The notes beneath the pieces were generated by a model, which searched no databases, was not told where the DNA came from, and worked only from the letters and a program-made list of their open reading frames with translations. The position numbers and the translations under genes are program-made. Of a DNA stretch of 64,000 bases, positions 43,541 to 52,519 are shown piece after piece. This DNA comes from JADFQT01 sp965216025 (GTDB taxonomy: Bacteria; Chloroflexota; Dehalococcoidia; Lucifugimonadales; UBA3495): the NCBI GenBank assembly GCA_965216025.1, contig CBDCEX010000015.1, positions 248,001 through 312,000 of the forward strand, in the 5' to 3' direction. Position 1 is the first letter of the stretch. The number at the start of each line of letters is the position of its first letter.

Positions 43541-44773
43541 TAAACCAAAGCTAAGGTGAAACCTACATAAAGCGAACCCGAAGAGGAGTTGCGATATTCT
43601 GTAAAAGAAGTCGATTGGCGGTGGTGGAAGGGATGACAGACATAGTGCAACTCCTGGAACGGTGGCGACTGGATGTAGGCGACTTACGGGAAAGGATGTA
43701 TCGGGCGCCAACACCTCGGGAGCGAGAGCGATGGCATGGGCTATGGTTGTTGGCCCAAGGGTGGTCGGCCACTCAAGTGGCTGAGGCTTTGGAGAGAGAG
43801 CCTCATACCATCGGAAACTGGCTGGACAACTTTCGCCAAGGCGGGGCCCAAGGTTTGGTCTTTGAGCAGACTGGGGGTTCCCCCCCGTCTTGAATCGAGG
43901 TCAACAGAACCAACTGAAGTCTGCGGTGCAAAATCCGCCTGGGGAGGCGGGGATTGAATTGTCCAACTGGAACTGGAAAGTAGTAAGGCAATTTCTCAAG
44001 CAGAGCTTTGACCTGGGGCTGAGTCGGAGCAGTTGCTTGAACTACCTCCATCGGTTGGGCTTCGTGCTGAAGCGACCCAAGAAACGCCTCCTGAAAGCCA
44101 AGGATGAAGAACGGAAAGCCTTCGTCCTCCAGTACAGCCAAATCCGAGAGGAGGCCCAAGAGAATGGAGCCAAGATCTTCTTCGTGGATGAAGCCCACTT
44201 TCGGGCCGATGCCGACCTGCGAGGCAAATGGGTACTCAAGGGAGAGGCAGCGCTGGTGGACTCCACCAGTCCCCGGTGGGGAGAGAAGGCCTGCTACTAC
44301 TCGGGAGTTTGTCTGGAGACTGGGGAGGTGGAAGCCATGGAAATAGCTGGAAACAGCAATGCCGAGACCTCCACCGCCTTTTTACAGCAGCTAAGAGCAA
44401 ACCATCCTGGACCTATGGTAGTAATCTGGGACAATGGACCAGCCCACCGAGGAGCAGCGATTCGCAGCTATTTGACCACTCCTGACTTGCAGCTGAGGCT
44501 GGTGGCCTTACCGGCCTACAGTCCAGACTTCAACGCCGACGAAGCCGTCTGGGACTGGGCCAGAGAAGAGGTCACGGCCAACGAATGCCACGGAACAAAA
44601 GCCAAAGTCCAAGAGAAGATGAATCAATTCTTCGGCGGGCTAATTCATCGTAAGGATGAAGTGAAACATCGCTGCCGAACCCGGTTACAGGCCCGAGCCG
44701 ATGCTTTGATCTTTACACCTGCCGTGCCTTTGCCATCGCTGCAAAATGTAGTTCCCACCTTGGCTTTGGTTTA
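43541..44773 (+). mobile_element. IS630-family insertion sequence, copy 1
   Basis: This 1233-bp element has TA at both edges (duplicated target). The left end is CTAAACCAAAGCTAAGGTG and the right end the complement of CTAAACCAAAGCCAAGGTG; the repeats run on for about 29 bp with few mismatches. It carries two overlapping frames for one transposase. Both ends are intact, so it may be mobile. Confidence 0.95.
43615..43893 (+). CDS. IS630 transposase, N-terminal (helix-turn-helix) frame
   Basis: The 92-residue DNA-binding part has MYRAPTPRERERWHGLWLLA, the helix-turn-helix GWSATQVAEALEREPHTIGN and WLDNFRQGGAQGLVFEQ, ending after TGGSPPS. It ends four bases past the start of the DDE frame, and a run of seven C (43880-43886) lies at the junction. 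A one-base backward slip there joins the two frames into a standard IS630 protein. The same arrangement is kept in copy 2. Confidence 0.85.
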   Translation: MAVVEGMTDIVQLLERWRLDVGDLRERMYRAPTPRERERWHGLWLLAQGWSATQVAEALEREPHTIGNWLDNFRQGGAQGLVFEQTGGSPPS

Positions 44774-44774
44774 G
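43890..44774 (+). CDS. IS630 transposase, DDE catalytic frame
   Basis: The 294 residues from a TTG codon hold the Tc1/mariner-IS630 catalytic core. The first Asp is in IFFVDEAHFRADADLRGKW, the second in VVIWDNGPAHRGAAIRSYL, and the Glu in YSPDFNADEAVWDWAREEV. The upstream part SNWNWKVVRQFLKQSFDLGL is the second DNA-binding helix unit. The stop TAG lies in the terminal repeat itself. It is probably made as a frameshift fusion with the preceding frame. Confidence 0.9.
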   Translation: MNRGQQNQLKSAVQNPPGEAGIELSNWNWKVVRQFLKQSFDLGLSRSSCLNYLHRLGFVLKRPKKRLLKAKDEERKAFVLQYSQIREEAQENGAKIFFVDEAHFRADADLRGKWVLKGEAALVDSTSPRWGEKACYYSGVCLETGEVEAMEIAGNSNAETSTAFLQQLRANHPGPMVVIWDNGPAHRGAAIRSYLTTPDLQLRLVALPAYSPDFNADEAVWDWAREEVTANECHGTKAKVQEKMNQFFGGLIHRKDEVKHRCRTRLQARADALIFTPAVPLPSLQNVVPTLALV

Positions 44775-45655
44775 GGGCAGCGCGGTACCCAGGGTTATGC
44801 CCGACTGCAGAAGCATTCCGATGGTGCGGGAAAACTGGGAAAGCTCGTTCGCCAGGATCAGTTGTCCCAAAATAGGAGTCTTTATTTGAAGCAGGTTCAA
44901 GCCATATTTTATGGACTTGACCCGTTTCGCGAGGAGCAGAAGGATAAACACGGCGACAATGACGATTCTCGCCGTTTTCAGATTTTCAGTGGCCAGGCTC
45001 ATAGTTCCCATGGCGATGCGGGTAATCAAGGGAATCTCGTTGCCCATTCTCTCGAAGGTTTTGAGCAAGGGCGGCATCAAAACGGTCAACATCAGGAGCA
45101 GCATTACGGCAGCGGCGCCGATGGTGAACATGGGCATCATCATCGTCCGCTTGACCTTTTGCTTGGCGTCCTGTTCCCTCTCCAGGGTGGTGGCGAGCTG
45201 GTCCAAGGCCGGAGCCAGCCGTCCGGTGTGCTCTCCGGCTCCCACAACGCTAACGTAGCTGGGGCCGAACACATTGGAGTGCTGGGCCATGGCGGAAGAG
45301 AGACTGCCTCCCTGGTCGAGAGTTTTGATGATGGACGTGAGGATGCCCCGCATGATTCGATTGCGGCTTTCCATTTGGAGCAGCTCCATAGCCCGTTGCA
45401 GACTGCCGCCGCCTCTAACCATGGTGGCCAGCTGCTGGGTAAAACGGACCAGGTCTTTGCCACCGATGCGGAAAAGGCTGGGGAAAAGCTGCTCCATTCC
45501 GGGGAACTGCCGGCATCGGCTTACCTCCAGCAGCTTGTACCCGTAGTCGGCAATCTCCCCGCAGGCTTCCGCCTGGTTGTCGGCCTTGACGCGGCCCTTA
45601 AATAAGCCGCCTTGAAGGGTGTAGCCTACGTATCTGTATTGCATTAGTGCACCTG

Positions 45656-47445
45656 CTATTCTAGACTGAACAGGACTCGCATCACTTCGTAAGGAGTGGT
45701 TTTCCCCTCTCCGACTTTGAGCATTCCATCATGTTTCAGGGACTTGGTCCCTTCCAACTGTGCCTGCTCCCAGAGTCGATGTCGGGGGGCTTCTTCCAAA
45801 AAGAGCTGGCGTATTGTATCCGACATCGTCATGATTTCGAATACTCCCATGCGACCGTGATAACTGGTATGGGCGCAGATGTTGCAGCCGGTCCCATACA
45901 TGAACCTTTCCTGGGTTTCACCGAGTTCGGCGGCGTAGGCTTGCTGCTCAGCCAGCGGGCGGCGGCTCATCTCCTTGCAGTTGCTGCAAGCGAGGCGAAC
46001 CATTCGCTGGGCGACTAGACCACCCAGGGAAGAGGCGATCAGATAGGGGGGCACCCCCAGGTCTCTGAGCCGGAGCAATCCCGAAACCGAATCGTTGGCG
46101 TGCAAGGAAGTAAGCACCAGGTGACCGGTGAGGGCCGCCTGGGTGGCGATACCGGCGGTTTCCTGATCTCGAATCTCACCCACCAAAATCACGTCCGGGT
46201 CCAGCCGCAAGATGCTGCGCAGGGCGGTGGCAAAGGAAATCCCGGCTTCGTGGTTAACCTGCATCTGGCTGGCGTCGCTGATGCGGTACTCCACCGGGTC
46301 CTCGATGGAGATAACCTTCTTCTCCGAGCGGTCCATCTGCAGCACGGAAGCGTACAAGGTGGTGCTCTTGCCGGAACCGGTAGGACCGCAAATCACAACC
46401 ATGCCGTAGGGCAGCTGCAAAAGGCGGCGGTAACTGTCCAACGCATCTCCGCCGAACCCCAGTTGGTCCAGACTGAGCAAGGTGAATTTCTTGTTGTCCA
46501 GAAGCCGCAACACGCACATCTCGCCGTTGGCGGTGTTGCTGACCGCTACTCGAACGTCCACCGTGCGGTTTTGCGCTTCGAAGTTTAGCTGGCCGTCCTG
46601 GGGGCGGCGGCGTTCCGCGATGTTCATGCCGGACATGATCTTGAGTCGGGAGATCAGCGCCGGGTGCATCTCCATGGGTAGTTCCATGATCTCGTGCAAA
46701 ATCCCGTCAATGCGGAACCTAATGCGGAGCAGGGTCTCCGTTGGCTCCACGTGAATGTCGGAAGCTCGGTCTTGGAGGGCCTGGCTCAAAAGAAGGCTGA
46801 TCACCTGGGTTGGCAATGCGTCCCGAAGACGCTTGGCGGTGACCCGTTCGTCGGCGGGCCCTTCCTCCTCCGGCAGGGTGTCTACGCTAAGGGATTGGGT
46901 CAACCGGTAGGAAAGGTCGATCTGCTCCAGGATGTCGTCTGCGGTGGCGATAACCGGTTCGATGATGTAGCCGGTGCGGGCCGCAGGTCTTGTATCAGCT
47001 GAAGGTCCGTGGGGTCGGTCATGGCTACCGAGAGGTGGCCTTCATGCTGTTTTATCGCCAGTACCAGGTGCTTCCGCGCCAGTTCTTCGGGAACCAAGGC
47101 GATGGCCTTGGGATCAATGTCCTCGCTGCGCAAATCCACCATGGTTAGCCCCAGATAAAGGGCTATGAGAGTGGCCATGTCTCGGGAGAGCACCAGCCCG
47201 TCTCTGACCAAAATACGGCCCAAAGACTGTCGCTCTCGTCGGGCGATCTCCTGCACTTTGGCTATCTGGTCCGGAGAAAGAATGCCGGCCTCCACCAGCA
47301 TGCCGGCGAGAGACGCGGGCGAACTGCTGCGAGGAGTCTCCGGATGGGTGGATTCCTCTCCGGCGGCCTCAGGGGTCTCCGGTGGCAGGGTGGCGATACC
47401 GGATTGGCCGGATAGAGTCGAAGGGTCGATATTTTCCGCGCTCAT
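45656..47445 (-). pseudogene. PilB/GspE-family assembly ATPase, one-base frameshift
   Basis: The N-terminal MshEN-type domain (ILSPDQIAKVQEIARRERQS, LYLGLTMVDLRSEDIDPKAI) is in one frame from 47445. After LQLIQDLR near 46980 the frame must gain one G in CTGCGGCCCGCACC to continue as TGYIIEPVIATADDILEQID. The ATPase frame then has Walker A VICGPTGSGKSTTLYASVLQ, the Asp box SIEDPVEYRI, Walker B ILRLDPDVILVGEIRD, and the zinc tetracysteine (CSNC and CNIC). Repaired it is about 596 residues. It powers pilus extension or secretion in the intact pathway. Confidence 0.85.
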
Positions 47446-47645
47446 AGGACTCCTAATATTGCTTTACAAATTCCGCTTGATTCGTTCTCGGAGAAGATTG
47501 TCTAAAATATCCCTCCCCTTCTAAAGGAGAGGCTAGGAGGTGGAATCGGACCCCTTCTTGCTCTCCCCCTTGGCAAGGGGGAGCAACTGATTTTTTCAGC
47601 CTCTTTGGTTCTCAAAACTATTGGTCCCCTCTTTTTCATCCGGCG

Positions 47646-49028
47646 TCATTGGCCGATTGCGACAGTCACTCGTCGTTCTTTTTCATCCTCACCTGGATCA
47701 GGGAGGGCGGCGACCCGGCTAACCCCCGGAATATCCCCGAGGATTGTTATCAGATGCAGCGGCTCCCTTAGCCCCAGCCAAATGTCCATCGATTCGCTCC
47801 GCTGGCTGGCTACCAGGCGGAGCAAACGGAGTTGGGTGTTCTGACGCAGTTCGCCCACAAAAGCAAGCAGGTTCTTGACCGGACCGGATGAGGTGACCCT
47901 GAGCCGCACCGTACCCTCGTACAGCTCCGCATCCAGATCCTCCGGCGGCTCGGCTGTCGGTTCTTCAGGCGGCTCATCCGCCGGGATTGGGTCTTCGTGA
48001 ACATTCTCGGCCAGGTCTTCGGCGGGAAGGGCCGACGGCGAAAATGCGGAATCATGCTCTTTCTTATCGGCAGGTCCGTTAGGTTGCTCCTCCAGGGAGG
48101 AAGCTGCTGAAGTCTTCCTCTGGTCCCAAGCCACCGTGGTGGGCGAAGCTGGTTGATTAAGATCCTGTCCTGAATGACCCGGCCTGGGATATTCAGGCTC
48201 GCCACCGTACCAGGGCAGTGAATCTTCGGAGTCAGGATCTTCCAGGGGAGACTGCTGTTCCTGGGAATATTGGGAATTCCAGACCACGGCAACTTCCGTA
48301 GGGTCGTCCTCCGGTTCCTCTTCATCTACCGGATCCAGTACTCGGGCGGGGGAATCTTCGTTACGCCAAGAGAGAGCAGAATCGATAGGCTGGTCTCCGT
48401 CCGGCTGATTTCTGTCCTCAGCTGACAAAGATGCAGACTCTCCTATTGGGTCCCTAGCATCAAGAACCGAAGCGCTGGGCGCTGGCGCATTGTCTTCCTC
48501 AGGTAGCTGGGAGTTGGACAGCGATTTATCGACCGGTTGCGAGCCTTCCCCTTCACCTTGCCCTTCATGGAAATACCCAGCAGACTCGGCGATAATTTCC
48601 GCTGCCAAATCAACCAACTTCCCGGTCGAAAATGGTTTGGTAATGTATCCGTTGGCGCCGGATGCCGTTGCCTGTTTCCGATTGGCAGTGGTCTTACCGC
48701 CGCTAATCATAAGAACCGGTACTCGAGAAACTTCTCGGATGCGCCGGCAAGTAGTGAAACCATCCATACCGGGCAGTCCGTTATCCAGTATGACCAATGC
48801 CGGAGGTTCATCCGCGATGAGCTCCAAAGCCGCTTCCCCACAGGCAACCCCTTCCACCAGATAGCCCGCTTCTTCCAGGATCACCCGCTCCAACCGCAAA
48901 GTGGGCATATCGTCCTCGACCAGGAGGATGGAATCCCCACATTTTTGAGTCCGGGAGTCCCCAGCATGGGGTTCAGCAGGCGAGTTCAGCCCCAATTGCT
49001 CTTCGTGGGTAACGCTTATCATATCCAC
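47646..49028 (-). CDS. Response-regulator receiver protein with long acidic linker
   Basis: This 460-residue protein has a receiver domain at about residues 30-150: SILLVEDDMPTLRLERVILE, phospho-Asp in PALVILDNGLPGMDGFTTCR, and Lys in ANGYITKPFSTGKLVDLAA. A disordered, acidic, proline-rich linker of about 200 residues follows. The C-terminal 90 residues form a compact domain (GTVRLRVTSSGPVKNLLAFV, LRLLRLVASQRSESMDIWLG) of unknown family. Being the first gene of the pilus operon, it probably controls pilus or secretion assembly. No DNA-binding domain is visible. Confidence 0.75.
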   Translation of the reverse strand: MDMISVTHEEQLGLNSPAEPHAGDSRTQKCGDSILLVEDDMPTLRLERVILEEAGYLVEGVACGEAALELIADEPPALVILDNGLPGMDGFTTCRRIREVSRVPVLMISGGKTTANRKQATASGANGYITKPFSTGKLVDLAAEIIAESAGYFHEGQGEGEGSQPVDKSLSNSQLPEEDNAPAPSASVLDARDPIGESASLSAEDRNQPDGDQPIDSALSWRNEDSPARVLDPVDEEEPEDDPTEVAVVWNSQYSQEQQSPLEDPDSEDSLPWYGGEPEYPRPGHSGQDLNQPASPTTVAWDQRKTSAASSLEEQPNGPADKKEHDSAFSPSALPAEDLAENVHEDPIPADEPPEEPTAEPPEDLDAELYEGTVRLRVTSSGPVKNLLAFVGELRQNTQLRLLRLVASQRSESMDIWLGLREPLHLITILGDIPGVSRVAALPDPGEDEKERRVTVAIGQ

Positions 49029-49375
49029 CTCTCAACCCCACTCTTCCCGAGCCGGTCCGCGGGCCGGTGGGAATCAGACGGGGCGTGACCTAATTTTTAC
49101 TTGAGAAAGTCGCAGGGGCATCCCAGGGCTGCCCTTGGGGCTCACAGACTTCTCACAATTCCAATTTGGGTGCTTCCCGTTCTGGCTTTCCGGATCAAGA
49201 AATTTCCAATACCAATATCACACCGTAACTTTCCCAATCCCTATCGAAGATATTTGAACTTAATGTCTTCCTTAGCTAAAGTCGAATTTGTACCTCATGA
49301 TTAAGCCTTCCGGGCAGTCAGACTACAATCTTGGCGATAGCCTTGAGATAACGTGACCGAGCCCTGGGATGGATG
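49029..49375. other. Divergent intergenic region between two response-regulator genes
   Basis: This AT-richer stretch should hold promoters for the pilus operon (minus) and the OmpR-type regulator (plus). I see no clear operator or RNA. Confidence 0.4.
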
Positions 49376-50107
49376 ATGTTGTATAAGAAATCTTGCGTTT
49401 TGCTGGTGGAAGACGATCCGTGAGTTCTGCGCCTAGAGCGGATGGTGCTGGAGAAGGAGGGCTTCTCTGTGGTGGCGGCGGGGAGTAGCGAGGAGGCTCT
49501 GGAAATGTTGGCGGAGATAACTCCGTCACTGATAGTGCTGGACATCGGCCTGCCCGGAATCGACGGATTTACCACCTGCTCCCGGATTCGGGAGTTCTCT
49601 CAGGTATCTATCATCATGGTGACCGGCAAGGATTTCAATGAGGACAAGGTGCGGGGCCTGGACCTGGGGGCCGACGATTACATTACCAAGCCCTTCTCTC
49701 CCAACGAGCTGGCGGCCCGGGTGAAGGCGGCGCTGCGACGGTCAGTGATGAGCAACGAGGTTGCTGAGCCGACGGTTGAGGTTGGCGAGCTACTTATTGA
49801 CTTCGCCAGCAATCGGGTATTGCTGGGAAACGATGAGGTGTTCCTGTCGGACACCGAGTATCGGTTGCTCTGCTACCTGGCCAGAAACGCCGGGCGCATT
49901 GTGACCCGCGACCAGATTCTGGAGCGGATCTGGGGTGAGGAATACGTGGGAGAGGACCACCTTTTGCATGTGACTATTGGACGGCTCCGGCTGAAATTGG
50001 AGGATCAGACCCGCCGGCCCAAGTACATTCTTACTAGGCGGGGCATTGGTTACAGCTTCCCCACGACCGAGGAAAGCAGCGCGGCGGCGGCGGTGGGGGT
50101 TGGCTGA
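49376..50107 (+). pseudogene. OmpR/PhoB-family response regulator, in-frame TGA at codon 16
   Basis: From ATG 49376 the frame reads MLYKKSCVLLVEDDP, then TGA at 49421-49423, then VLRLERMVLEKEGFSVVAAG in the same frame. The rest is intact: phospho-Asp in PSLIVLDIGLPGIDGFTTCS, Lys in GADDYITKPFSPNELAARVK, and a winged-helix DNA-binding domain (FLSDTEYRLLCYLARNAGRI, HLLHVTIGRLRLKLED). Restarting at 49442 would remove the first strand and the acidic pocket. No SECIS-like hairpin follows, and the position is not a conserved cysteine, so a nonsense mutation is more likely than selenocysteine. Confidence 0.75.
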
Positions 50108-50160
50108 ACCGGGTTTATTCCTCCCGCTGGATTAAAGTCAAAACCCTCTAGATAGGAAGC

Positions 50161-50192
50161 GGCCCCACCATCGCTGTTGGTGGGGCCGTTTT
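50161..50192 (+). terminator. Rho-independent terminator
   Basis: GGCCCCACCA and TGGTGGGGCC form a perfect 10-bp stem around a seven-base loop, followed by GTTTT. It lies 54 bp after the OmpR-type regulator gene. Confidence 0.8.
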
Positions 50193-50207
50193 GGTGGGAA
50201 GAAAAAG

Positions 50208-50286
50208 TGGTACCCCGGATGGGCTTCGATCCCATGATCTCCACCTTGAAAGGGTGGCGTCCTAGACCAGGCTAGACGACCGGGGC
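50208..50286 (-). tRNA. tRNA-Glu (TTC)
   Basis: On the minus strand it reads GCCCCGGTCGTCTAGCCTGG at the 5' end, anticodon loop CTTTCAA (anticodon TTC) on stem CCACC/GGTGG, T arm ATGGGATCGAAGCCCAT and acceptor CCGGGGT-A-CCA. The first pair would be G-U. The CCA is encoded. Confidence 0.95.
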
Positions 50287-50307
50287 ACGAGGGGAATTCT
50301 ACTATAT

Positions 50308-51339
50308 CTAGGGGTACACCGCCAACGACTCTAAAGCCGTCTCCTGGGGCAATTGGCACATCAGATTCATGTTCTGCACCGCCTGTCCCGCCGCGCCCTT
50401 GACCAGATTGTCAAGACAGCTGATGACTATCAGTCGCCCGCTGCGGTGGTCCACCGTAGGGTAAATCAGGCACTGGTTATTGCCCAGGGTTTGCTTGGTC
50501 TGGGGAGGCTGGGGGGTTACCACGGCGAAGGGATGGTCCCGGTAGAACTCCTCATATACATCCCGCACCCGCTGGCTGGCCGTTGCACCCTCCCCAGCCT
50601 GCTCCGGGCGCAAACGGGCGTAGCAGGAGCTGAGAATCCCCCGGGTCATCGGTATCAGGTGGGGTAAGAAGGTGATATCCAGCGACTCATCGGTCATCAG
50701 GGACAGCTCTTGAATGATTTCCGGTAGGTGGCGGTGCCCGTCCAGAGCATAGGCCAGGGTATTCTCGTTGACTTCCGAAAAGTGGGTACTCAGGCTCAGA
50801 CCCCGGCCGGCGCCGGAAATGCCGGATTTACTGTCGACGATAATGTCCGGCTCGATTAGTCCCAGTTTCACCGCCGGCGCCAGGGCCAGAATGGCGCTGG
50901 TTGGGTAGCAGCCTGGATTGGCTACCAGCTGGGCCGAGGAAATTTCCTCCTGATGCAGCTCGGTAAGGCCGTAAACCGCGTCCTCCAGGTAGCTGGGGTC
51001 CGGATGCGCCACGCCGTACCACTCCTCATATTGCTCCGCCCGCTTCAGCCGAAAGTCGGCGCTGATGTCCACCACCTTGATCCCCTGCCTCAGCAAAGGA
51101 ATTACCGCCTCGGCGCTGGCCTTGTGGGGCAAGGAGGAAAACACGATGTCCAGGTTGCCTTGCAGCTCTTCGGTTATCTCCAGGTCCAGCGCGGAGAGAT
51201 GGGGAAACACCTGACCCAACTTCTGCCCGGCGGCGCTGCGTCCGGTGACCGAGATGACCTCCACCTCCGGGTGACGGTAGAGGATGCGCGCCAGCTCCGA
51301 ACCGGCGTATCCGGTGACATTGATGATTCCAGCTTTCAC
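50308..51339 (-). CDS. argC: N-acetyl-gamma-glutamyl-phosphate reductase
   Basis: The 343-residue protein reduces N-acetylglutamyl-5-phosphate to the semialdehyde with NADPH, the third step of arginine synthesis. It has the N-terminal Rossmann loop INVTGYAGSELARILYRHPE, the catalytic cysteine in QLVANPGCYPTSAILALAP, DSKSGISGAGRGLSLSTHFS, HRHLPEIIQ with the catalytic His, and PHLIPMTRGILSS. The length is normal. It follows nth by 16 bp on the same strand, so the two are probably co-transcribed. No other arg gene is in the window. Confidence 0.95.
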   Translation of the reverse strand: MKAGIINVTGYAGSELARILYRHPEVEVISVTGRSAAGQKLGQVFPHLSALDLEITEELQGNLDIVFSSLPHKASAEAVIPLLRQGIKVVDISADFRLKRAEQYEEWYGVAHPDPSYLEDAVYGLTELHQEEISSAQLVANPGCYPTSAILALAPAVKLGLIEPDIIVDSKSGISGAGRGLSLSTHFSEVNENTLAYALDGHRHLPEIIQELSLMTDESLDITFLPHLIPMTRGILSSCYARLRPEQAGEGATASQRVRDVYEEFYRDHPFAVVTPQPPQTKQTLGNNQCLIYPTVDHRSGRLIVISCLDNLVKGAAGQAVQNMNLMCQLPQETALESLAVYP

Positions 51340-51355
51340 CAGCGTTGGTCCTCCA

Positions 51356-52234
51356 TTAGGCTTGATCCTCCGGCATGGGCGCCGAGTGCGGCAATTGGGT
51401 AACCGACACCCTCTTGGATGCGGTCTTACCCTTGCGAGCCGTTTTGGGTCCGGATTTTGATTTGGGTTTGGGGGCCGCTTTTCGTTTCCCCTTGGCTTTC
51501 AGGTTATCTGAAGGTTCGGAGGCGGTCAAGGTTAGGAACTGGTCCCGAGAGGGGCAGGCAAAGGCCAGTACGCACTCGGAGCATAAGGGACGCTGGGCCT
51601 TGCAAACCTGCCTCCCGTGGGTGATAAAGCCGATGTGAAAGGTAAATACCTGATCCGCCTCCACCGCTTCTTCCATCAATTCGTGGGCTTTGTCCGCGTT
51701 GACCTTGGGTCCGATGAGCCCCAGCCTCTGGCATACACGAAAAATGTGGGTGTCGATGGCCATGGCCGGCATGCCCAGGGAAAAGCTGAGGATGATTCCC
51801 GCCGACTTGGGGCCAATTCCCGGCAGCTGCCGCAGCCAGGCTTTGGCTTCGGGCAGGGGCATTTCCGCCAGGAAGGTGAGGTCCAGGGAGCCGTTAAGCT
51901 CCAGGATACGATTCAGAATTTGCTTGATGCGAGGTGCCTTTACTTTCGCCAAGCCCCCCCGCGCGATGGCCAGCTCGATCTCCGAGACCTCAGCTTTGGC
52001 CACCGACTCCAGGTCGCCGAAACGGTCCATCAAGCCTCGAAACGCCCGCTCTGAATTGATGTCGGAGGTGTGCTGGGACAAAATTGTAAAGGTGAGCTCG
52101 TGAGCCGGGTCCAGACGCGGTTCCGGTGGAAAGGGGCCGTAGCTGCTGTTCAACAGCCGGATGATCTCCGGAATCTCGATTCCAATGGTCTGATCGGTCG
52201 TCGGGGCGGCGGTTTTTTTGGCTTTTGGAACCAA
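51356..52234 (-). CDS. nth: Endonuclease III-like DNA glycosylase with lysine-rich tail
   Basis: The 292-residue protein is longer than the usual 210-220. The core has the helix-hairpin-helix LRQLPGIGPKSAGIILSFSL, catalytic Asp in PAMAIDTHIFRVCQRLGLIG, and the 4Fe-4S loop CKAQRPLCSECVLAFAC (C-x6-C-x2-C-x5-C). It removes oxidised pyrimidines and nicks abasic sites. The last 60 residues are a basic, low-complexity tail rich in K, P and A, which may add non-specific DNA binding. The Lys of the glycosylase subfamily is at LPGIGPK. Confidence 0.9.
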   Translation of the reverse strand: MVPKAKKTAAPTTDQTIGIEIPEIIRLLNSSYGPFPPEPRLDPAHELTFTILSQHTSDINSERAFRGLMDRFGDLESVAKAEVSEIELAIARGGLAKVKAPRIKQILNRILELNGSLDLTFLAEMPLPEAKAWLRQLPGIGPKSAGIILSFSLGMPAMAIDTHIFRVCQRLGLIGPKVNADKAHELMEEAVEADQVFTFHIGFITHGRQVCKAQRPLCSECVLAFACPSRDQFLTLTASEPSDNLKAKGKRKAAPKPKSKSGPKTARKGKTASKRVSVTQLPHSAPMPEDQA

Positions 52235-52446
52235 CCTTATCCTCAGAGTTCCGCGATCACAGTTTTATGGTCCGGAATTAGGTCTCCTGTTTCCCGTCTT
52301 TTTTGAGGGCCTGCGGCCGCTGGGGTGGACCATTGCCCGACTCTAGCCGATTCTAGCATCTGGGGACCCTCGGCTCAAGGAAGCCAGCTGCTGGGTAGCT
52401 GGCCCGGCGGCCTCCTCCACCGAGGAGGATGAGCTAGCAGGTATTC

Positions 52447-52519
52447 TAAACTAATACCGAGGTGAAACCCGCTGAGTTTGGGTATATAACTCTGTGCGTC
52501 CCACCTTAGTTTTGGTTTA
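52447..52519. repeat. Short MITE with IS630-type ends, copy D (73 bp)
   Basis: The ends are CTAAACTAATACCGAGGTG and CCACCTTAGTTTTGGTTTAG, with TA at both edges. Only about 35 bp lie between them. Its right end supplies the stop codon of crcB. Confidence 0.75.

Larger units (their letters stand above)
43202..45644 (-). pseudogene. PilC/GspF inner-membrane platform protein, interrupted by IS630
   Basis: The N-terminal part (45644-44774) has MQYRYVGYTLQGGLFKGRV, FTQQLATMVRGGGSLQRAME, SVVGAGEHTGRLAPALDQLA and two membrane helices, up to GITLGTALPL. The C-terminal part (43540-43202) continues AITGCKNLTLREAFLAGEES, ELVTIGEESNSLAQTMTDLA and the last helix. Removing 43541-44773 but keeping one TA gives codons ..CTG CCC CTA GCT ATA ACC.. 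with no other change, about 403 residues, the family norm. The interruption is therefore recent and clean. Without PilC, pilus assembly cannot work. Confidence 0.95.

Noticed and set aside
49376..49423. Second selenoprotein (TGA in the response regulator)
   Set aside because: The position is not a conserved cysteine, and no stem-loop with G in the first loop bases occurs 16-37 nt downstream; a nonsense mutation is simpler.
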